NCBI GenBank assembly: GCA_023251135.1
Contig: JAHEZJ010000026.1
Location: 1-64,000, forward strand
Direction of reading: 5' to 3'
Origin: Flavobacterium sp.
GTDB lineage: Bacteria > Bacteroidota > Bacteroidia > Flavobacteriales > Flavobacteriaceae
Length of the DNA: 64,000 nt
The notes beneath the pieces were generated by a model. It ran no database searches. It saw only the letters and a list, made by a program, of their open reading frames with translations, and was not told where the DNA came from. Positions 56,099 to 61,212 of the stretch are shown piece after piece; within the stretch, counting starts at the first letter, position 1, and each line of letters opens with the position of its first letter. Position numbers and translations under genes: made by a program.

Positions 56099-56577
56099 TA
56101 AACTTTAGATTAGAAAATTGTTTTGGTGAGAGGCTGTCAGTAATGGCAGCCTTTCTGTTTTGTATCCTGTTGCAAAAAATCGAAGGTACAGCCAGATTTA
56201 TAGGGTGGAAATATCCGGAGTCCAGTGCTCTGAAAGAGCGCAAGCAATAATAGTGTGCAAAGCACCATGACTAATGATGGCGATGCTTTAAGCCCTGAAA
56301 GGGCGAAAGCCTGAACTCTAAAAGCCTTGTTTTAGAGTATTGTTTGAGGTAAGTGGTTTTTTAAGAGAGTCTTACATTGCGTTCGTCTGCCATCGCCCTT
56401 TCAGGACTGTATGACTTATGACTTTAGTTCATGATGCGCTGCACCATGTTAGTGCTTTTGGACTTTCAGTCCTTTTTTAACAGCTTTGAATCGTTAGACG
56501 CAGAGAAGAACACAATAGATAAAAATTCAGCCGTAGTAAAATGTCTTTTACTTCCAATACTGTGCCTTTTAGTTCGG
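56099..56577. other. Intergenic region with several TGAAA-loop mini-hairpins
   Basis: A 479-bp gap without a gene. It contains GCTC-TGAAA-GAGC (56227-56239), GCCC-TGAAA-GGGC (56292-56304), GCCC-TTTCA-GGAC (56395-56407, imperfect) and GGAC-TTTCA-GTCC (56460-56472). The first two and last two are in opposite orientation; the last is followed by a T6 run and may serve as a plus-strand terminator. Between them CAAAGCACCATGACTAATGA and CATGATGCGCTGCACCATGT are also related in inverse. Confidence 0.6.
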
Positions 56578-57246
56578 TTACAACAATCCCAAAGTTTTGG
56601 CTTTTTCAATTAAATCTTTGTCACTTCCTTTTCCTTTTAGCAACTGATCTTTTATGTTTGCTTTTCTTTTTTCGATCGCACTCATCGAAAGCGGAATGTA
56701 ATCAGGAAGGTTTACTGTTTTTACACCTTCAGAAATCAGGATTAAAATTTGGTTGTCGTGATTGTCCCAGTTGATATTTCGCTTAAACAATTCTCTTTGA
56801 GATTCTACTATAGTATTGCTTCTGAATATTTCTCCGTTAATGATGTTTTTGCAAATCACAGGAAATTGTTCAAAATTGATATCACTTTTGGAGATAAAAC
56901 CTTCGGGCTGAATTCCTTTGATTATTTTGTCAACAGTCAGAGGTTCGCTGCGCATGGTAAGAAGAACTATCTTGCAATTAGGAAACTTTTCTTTGATGAG
57001 GTAGGCCAGGCCTATACCATCATTAATGTTTAATTGTTTGTAGGGAGGCAAATTAATATCGAGTAAGGCAAAATCGATATTGATATTTTGCTTATGATGA
57101 AGAATAATTTTATTGTAAGCATCTTCACAATTATGGCTTTTAATAAAATTTGGCAGTTTTTTCTGAAACTCACCATCAGATAAAAGATTGACATAACTAT
57201 CGACCGTCATCGGATGGTCGTCGACGATTAAAATATTAAGATTCAT
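56578..57246 (-). CDS. NarL/LuxR-type response regulator
   Basis: A 222-residue two-component regulator. The receiver has VDDHPM at the start, the phospho-acceptor aspartate in FALLDINLPP, LLTMR and the switch lysine in FISKSD. The C-terminal part (ILILISEGVKTVNLPDYIPL, then SMSAIEKRKANIKDQL) fits a LuxR-type helix-turn-helix, somewhat diverged. It is divergent from a small lipoprotein gene and the TPR histidine kinase at 57799, its probable partner. Two palindromes in the shared intergenic DNA are candidate binding sites. Confidence 0.88.
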   Translation of the reverse strand: MNLNILIVDDHPMTVDSYVNLLSDGEFQKKLPNFIKSHNCEDAYNKIILHHKQNINIDFALLDINLPPYKQLNINDGIGLAYLIKEKFPNCKIVLLTMRSEPLTVDKIIKGIQPEGFISKSDINFEQFPVICKNIINGEIFRSNTIVESQRELFKRNINWDNHDNQILILISEGVKTVNLPDYIPLSMSAIEKRKANIKDQLLKGKGSDKDLIEKAKTLGLL

Positions 57247-57284
57247 AACTTGTTTAATTCTATTCGCAACAAATGTAAGAAAAT

Positions 57285-57301
57285 TTACGGTCTTTCCGTA
57301 A
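57285..57301. promoter_or_regulatory. Palindrome TTACGG-N5-CCGTAA, site 1
   Basis: TTACGG-TCTTT-CCGTAA, perfect arms, 39 bases upstream of the response regulator start on its strand. LuxR-type regulators often bind short two-fold sites of this size. Confidence 0.6.
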
Positions 57302-57387
57302 TGCAGTTTTGATTGTTTTACAATTCGTTTTACGGCTTGAAGGATAAATAGTTAAAGTCTCATTTTTAGTATAGAATAAATAAAATA

Positions 57388-57404
57388 TTACGGATTTACC
57401 GTAC
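57388..57404. promoter_or_regulatory. Palindrome TTACGG-N5-CCGTAc, site 2
   Basis: TTACGG-ATTTA-CCGTAC, the same arms as site 1 except the last base, 58 bases before the lipoprotein start. A further half-site TTTACGG lies at about 57329. Confidence 0.6.
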
Positions 57405-57461
57405 ATTTTAATCGGCAGTTTGCTGTTTTTTTGTTTTAATAATCAATTAAAGTTATTTTTT

Positions 57462-57695
57462 ATGAAAACCAAGGTATTAATTCCGGGATTACTAATTTCT
57501 ATTGCATTGTTGACTTTTTCATGTACAGCGGATGAGTATGAAACTCCTAACATGGAAAGCGGCCAATTGAAAAGAATAAATGAAAAATTAGACGCGAAAA
57601 CAAAAAAAGCGGTAAATCAAACGTCTAATACAGAAATTGATTTGTTGAATACTGATGGTGATCCTGAAATCACTAGACCAACCAGAAAGGACTAA
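57462..57695 (+). CDS. Small predicted lipoprotein
   Basis: A 77-residue protein with leader MKTKVLIPGLLISIALLTFSC, whose TFSC is a plausible lipobox, followed by a short charged tail (CTADEYETPNMESGQLKR, and DGDPEITRPTRKD at the end). An in-frame TTG at 57420 is an unlikely start. It sits between the response regulator and the kinase and could be a sensor accessory, a regulated output or simply a short surface lipoprotein; nothing in it decides this. A terminator follows at 57711. Confidence 0.7.
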   Translation: MKTKVLIPGLLISIALLTFSCTADEYETPNMESGQLKRINEKLDAKTKKAVNQTSNTEIDLLNTDGDPEITRPTRKD

Positions 57696-57710
57696 GTTTT
57701 TTGTATTTAT

Positions 57711-57753
57711 AAAAAAGACTATTTCATTTATTTTTAAATTTTATAGTCTTTTT
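57711..57753 (+). terminator. Terminator after the small lipoprotein
   Basis: AAAAAGACTAT and ATAGTCTTTTT surround an AT-rich loop of 20 bases, with a T tail on the plus strand. It separates the lipoprotein transcript from the kinase gene. Confidence 0.7.
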
Positions 57754-57765
57754 ATTTCAAAACGT

Positions 57766-57773
57766 TATATTTG
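57766..57773 (+). promoter_or_regulatory. -7 box of the histidine kinase promoter
   Basis: TATATTTG, an exact match to TAnnTTTG, 26 bases before the TTG start codon of the kinase; it supports separate transcription of the kinase after the terminator. Confidence 0.55.
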
Positions 57774-57798
57774 AAATTGTAAAATAATACTTAAACTT

Positions 57799-59823
57799 TT
57801 GACAGCACCTTTTAAAATTATTTGCTTATTTCTTTTACTGACGTTTTTTTCCTGCCGGAAAAATGAGTTTGCTGATTCGAATGGCAAAACCACGATCTCA
57901 TTTGATGATACGTATTTAAAAGGGGAAGAAAAGGAAAAGTACCTGGATTCTATATTTGAGTTGTTAAAGATTCAGAAAAATGATTCTCTTACCAGAAGTC
58001 TGCATTTTAAGCTGTCAACAGAGTACTATTACAATAAAAATGAGAAGAAATCTTTAGCGGCCAGTTTAGAGGCGCTGAGGCTGTCAATAGAGGTGGATGA
58101 CAAAGAGGGGATTGCAAAAGCCTTTTATTACATTGGAGACAGTTATGGAAATGTAAAAAAAGACAGTGCCTATTTTTATTACCTGCAGGCAGAAAAAGTA
58201 TATTACAAATTATCGGATTATGATAATACAGCAAGGATGTTGTTTAACAAAGCCTGTGTGCTGTTTTATGACGGAAATTATATAGAATGCGAAGTTGAAA
58301 TCTCGAAGGCCTTACAACACCTGAAAGAATCCAAAGACCAGCGGCTGCTTTATTGCTGTAATGCATTAATGGGCAACTGTCTGGAAAAGCTCGTGAATTA
58401 TGATAAAGCCTTGTGGTACCACCAGATGGCTTTGAATAATTTAGAGAAGATGAAACTGAATCATATTGATAAAGATGAGGTTAACAATTACAATGTAACC
58501 GCTACCATCAATATCTGTAATCTGTATGATTTAAAAGGAGAATATTTAAAATCTATTGCAAAGCTTGAAGGTTTGCTTACCAAAGATTTAGAAAAAAAAT
58601 GGCCCCGATTGTATGCCAATGTTCTGAGCAATCTGGCCTATTCGAAGATGAAAATCGGAGAGTATGAGAATGTGCATGAAATGTTCACCAAATCGCTCGA
58701 AATCCTAAAAAACAAAGGCGATGAATCGGATATTTTATATAAAAAAATACATATTGGCGAATATTTCCTAACGCAGAAAGATACTACCAAAGCTATTGAA
58801 GTTCTGAAAGAAGCGAATGTATTAGCAACGCGAATTAAGAACAGTAATGAAGTTTTAACTTCACTAAAACTATTGTCTACTTTAGACAAGGAGAATAGCC
58901 TTTACTATGCAAACGAGTATATTAATTTGAGTGACAGCATCAACATTGTTCAGAAAAATGCACACAATAAGTATGCAAGAATCGAATATGAAACTTCCAG
59001 AATCGAAGACGAAAATAAAATTTTGACGAAAAAAAATTTCTATATCTTAATCATTTCATTTGCACTAGTTTTGCTACTGCTGATTATTGTTATTTTAAGG
59101 TACTCCAAGTATAAAAATAAAGAATTACAGTTTTTAAAGAACCAGAAATCTGCCAACGAGGAGATCTATTTGCTTCTGATGGAACAGCATGAGAAAATAA
59201 ACAATGCAAGAGATAATGAAAAATCCAAAATTGCAAAAGAACTTCATGATGGAGTAATGAATCGGATTTATGGCGTTCGAATGAATTTAGGCTTTTTTAA
59301 TGCTAAAGTAGAACAGGAAATAATCGATAAACGAAAAGCGTATATTTTTGAGCTGCAAAACATAGAAAATGAGATTAGAACCATTTCACATGATTTAAGC
59401 AATAGTTCCTTTTTAGACGGTAATGATTTTAATATCTTACTGTTAAGCTTAGTGGAAAGTCAAAAAGACATAAGCAATACTCAGTTTACCTATACAACCG
59501 ATGAAAATTTTGAATGGTCGACGATTCAAAACATCTACAAGATCAATTTGTATCGAATCATTCAGGAAGCTATTTTAAATGTCAACAAATATGCTGACGC
59601 TACAAAGTGCGAAATCAGAATTCAATACCAAGGCAGTGGCTTCTTAAAAATGTCAATTACGGATGATGGCCAGGGATTTGATACCAAAACCAAAAAAGAA
59701 GGTATCGGACTGAGCAATATGAAGGAAAGAACCAGCTCGTTAAAAGGCCAGTTTACTATTGAATCAGAAATGGGTGAGGGAACCAAAATCGAAGTTGTTT
59801 TTAAAGTTCGGGAGCTGACTTAG
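57799..59823 (+). CDS. TPR-containing sensor histidine kinase (HisKA_3 type), probable lipoprotein leader
   Basis: A 674-residue kinase. The start is TTG; no ATG gives the same leader (FKIICLFLLLTFFSC, a possible lipobox). Residues about 50-390 are helical TPR-like repeats (AKAFYYIGDSYGN, ARMLFNKACVLFYDGNY, LLYCCNALMGNCLEKLVNYDKAL). A membrane segment (ILIISFALVLLLLIIVIL, about 417-434) and coiled-coil lead to the HisKA_3 motif AKELHDGVMNRIYGVRMNLG with His483, and a HATPase with DDGQGFD and GIGLSNMKERTSSL. It is typical of NarL-type systems in Bacteroidetes and probably phosphorylates the regulator at 56578. Confidence 0.92.
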   Translation: MTAPFKIICLFLLLTFFSCRKNEFADSNGKTTISFDDTYLKGEEKEKYLDSIFELLKIQKNDSLTRSLHFKLSTEYYYNKNEKKSLAASLEALRLSIEVDDKEGIAKAFYYIGDSYGNVKKDSAYFYYLQAEKVYYKLSDYDNTARMLFNKACVLFYDGNYIECEVEISKALQHLKESKDQRLLYCCNALMGNCLEKLVNYDKALWYHQMALNNLEKMKLNHIDKDEVNNYNVTATINICNLYDLKGEYLKSIAKLEGLLTKDLEKKWPRLYANVLSNLAYSKMKIGEYENVHEMFTKSLEILKNKGDESDILYKKIHIGEYFLTQKDTTKAIEVLKEANVLATRIKNSNEVLTSLKLLSTLDKENSLYYANEYINLSDSINIVQKNAHNKYARIEYETSRIEDENKILTKKNFYILIISFALVLLLLIIVILRYSKYKNKELQFLKNQKSANEEIYLLLMEQHEKINNARDNEKSKIAKELHDGVMNRIYGVRMNLGFFNAKVEQEIIDKRKAYIFELQNIENEIRTISHDLSNSSFLDGNDFNILLLSLVESQKDISNTQFTYTTDENFEWSTIQNIYKINLYRIIQEAILNVNKYADATKCEIRIQYQGSGFLKMSITDDGQGFDTKTKKEGIGLSNMKERTSSLKGQFTIESEMGEGTKIEVVFKVRELT

Positions 59824-59910
59824 CTAAATTCCAAGCTTCAAATTCCAAATCCCAAGCACCAAATTCCAAATTCCACATCTTATATTTCCCTTTGTGGATA
59901 AAAAATAGAC

Positions 59911-60057
59911 GCGGATGATACGGATTCGCTATGCGAAAACGCGGATTGACACGGATTCTACATTTCACATCTTACATCTCACATTTTCCTTTCCGGATAA
60001 AAAATAATACGCTGATGATACGGATTCGCTATGCGAAAACGCGGATTGATACGGATT
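59911..60057 (+). repeat. Dispersed CGGATT/CGCTATGCG element, two copies
   Basis: Core GATGATACGGATTCGCTATG then CGAAAACGCGGATTGA and C/T ACGGATT occurs at 59911-59957 and 60011-60057. The larger repeated unit is about 100 bp and includes the upstream GGATAAAAAATA text. A third copy, on the other strand, lies at 16031-16080. Confidence 0.85.
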
Positions 60058-60297
60058 CCAAACTCCAAACTCCAAACTCCAAATTCCAAACTCCAAATTC
60101 CAAACATCACATCTTACAACTTACAACTTACATTCCACATCTCACATTTCACATCTCACAAAAAAAAAGAAATTCTTAAAATCGTTTAGTGCTTAGTGTT
60201 TGTTTACTAAAGGTTTAGTGGGATTGAAGTTCTTTCGGGCTGTAAATCATAAGTATTTGATTTATTGTCAGTGTTTTGTGCTTTTTAGTGTGAAAGC

Positions 60298-60340
60298 CCG
60301 TAGTTTTTATTTAAAAAGTCCGTAATTTTTATATAAAGAC
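60298..60340 (+). promoter_or_regulatory. 22-bp tandem repeat with CCGTA half-sites upstream of upxY
   Basis: CCCGTAGTTTTTATTTAAAA and onward (60298-60319) is repeated as TCCGTAATTTTTATATAAAG and onward (60319-60340). Each copy begins with CCGTA, the half-site of the palindromes at 57285 and 57388. It may be a binding site for the nearby LuxR-type regulator. Confidence 0.45.
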
Positions 60341-60452
60341 TACTACTATTTTAGCGGTAAATAAAAGGTGTTTTAATTTTTAAAAACCGCATTTGGATAA
60401 GGATTCTCGTAACCGAGAACAGCGAAGCTATTAAAAAAACTGAAGAGTATTT

Positions 60453-60962
60453 ATGAAGTCAATTCACAATGGTTGGTATGTTTTATATGTTAAATGCCAT
60501 CATGAAAGAAAAGTATTTGATGGGCTTGGACATTTGTCAATTAGAGCTTTTTTACCAACAATTGAGGTACCAAGTAAACGTACAGATCGAAAGAAAAGTA
60601 TTCAGAAATTACTTTTCCCTTCTTATGTTTTTGTAAAGATAAATTCGTCATTAGAATTTTACAAAACGCTTTCGGTTAACGGAGCCTGTATGTACATCCG
60701 CTTTGGAATGGAGTACGCTAAGGTGAGTGACGACGAAATGAGAAAAATTGAGCTTTTGCTGCTCAACAATGATATTACTGAGATCGAAACGCATGTTGAA
60801 GAATTTAAAGTAGGAGACTTTAAAACAATCTCTTACGGTTCATTAAGCGGATTAGAATGTGAGGTGCTGAACACCAATAATACCAATAAAATTGTGGTTA
60901 GAATTGATTCCTTGCAGAAAAACATCACCGCTACAATTCCATCCTATTATTTACAAAATTAA
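60453..60962 (+). CDS. UpxY-type transcription antiterminator (NusG paralogue)
   Basis: A 169-residue NusG-family protein. The N-terminal NGN domain is seen in NGWYVLYVKCHHERKVFDGL, FLPTIEVPSKRTDRK and LFPSYVFVKI; the C-terminal KOW-like domain in FKVGDFKTISYGSLSGLECEV. UpxY proteins of Bacteroidetes bind RNA polymerase at leaders of long polysaccharide operons and prevent early termination; related NusG paralogues (RfaH, LoaP) serve long operons including antibiotic ones. Here it precedes an NRPS gene by 250 bases, so it probably promotes read-through of that operon. Confidence 0.88.
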   Translation: MKSIHNGWYVLYVKCHHERKVFDGLGHLSIRAFLPTIEVPSKRTDRKKSIQKLLFPSYVFVKINSSLEFYKTLSVNGACMYIRFGMEYAKVSDDEMRKIELLLLNNDITEIETHVEEFKVGDFKTISYGSLSGLECEVLNTNNTNKIVVRIDSLQKNITATIPSYYLQN

Positions 60963-61146
60963 GGCTATGAGGTAGAAGAGCTCGTTTTTATAAGAAACTT
61001 TTAAATCTTGGATAAAACAATTTTTTCTAGCCGAAATACTAATGATTTAAATATCTATAGTATCTATATAATTACTAGGATTATAAAGTGATTTCATACG
61101 CCTGATTTATTTGATTAAAAAAGACCAATTATTTACAATTCAATAA

Positions 61147-61192
61147 GAACCTTTCTATTTTTTTCATTCCGTAACGGAGAAGTTGAAGGTTC
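61147..61192 (+). promoter_or_regulatory. Hairpin leader before the NRPS gene, with a CCGTAACGG palindrome
   Basis: GAACCTT (61147-61153) pairs with AAGGTTC (61186-61192), enclosing a T-rich run and the palindrome TCCGT-A-ACGGA (61168-61178). The structure ends 20 bases before the NRPS ATG. It might be an attenuator bypassed by the UpxY protein or a regulator site; both are inference. Confidence 0.4.
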
Positions 61193-61212
61193 ATCAAATT
61201 ATAAGATTTTAA

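Larger units (their letters stand above)
59824..60452. other. Long gap: repeat text, then upxY leader
   Basis: A 629-bp gap. The first half (59824-60175) is low-complexity text of TTCCAAA-, TCCAAAC- and CACATCTCACATTT-like words with two copies of the CGGATT/CGCTATGCG element (59911-59957 and 60011-60057). The second half holds AT-rich leader DNA: CGGGCT (60237) pairing with AGCCCG near 60300, a 22-bp tandem repeat with CCGTA (60298-60340), and a small hairpin TTCTCG-TAAC-CGAGAA (about 60402-60417). Confidence 0.6.

Noticed and set aside
56431..56774. Plus-strand frames of 60 and 77 codons
   Set aside because: They overlap the mini-hairpins and the response regulator's 3' end in the opposite strand; no family and poor composition.
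59931..60179. 82-codon open frame of Thr/His/Ser-rich repeats
   Set aside because: It translates low-complexity intergenic repeat text; no start context and no family.
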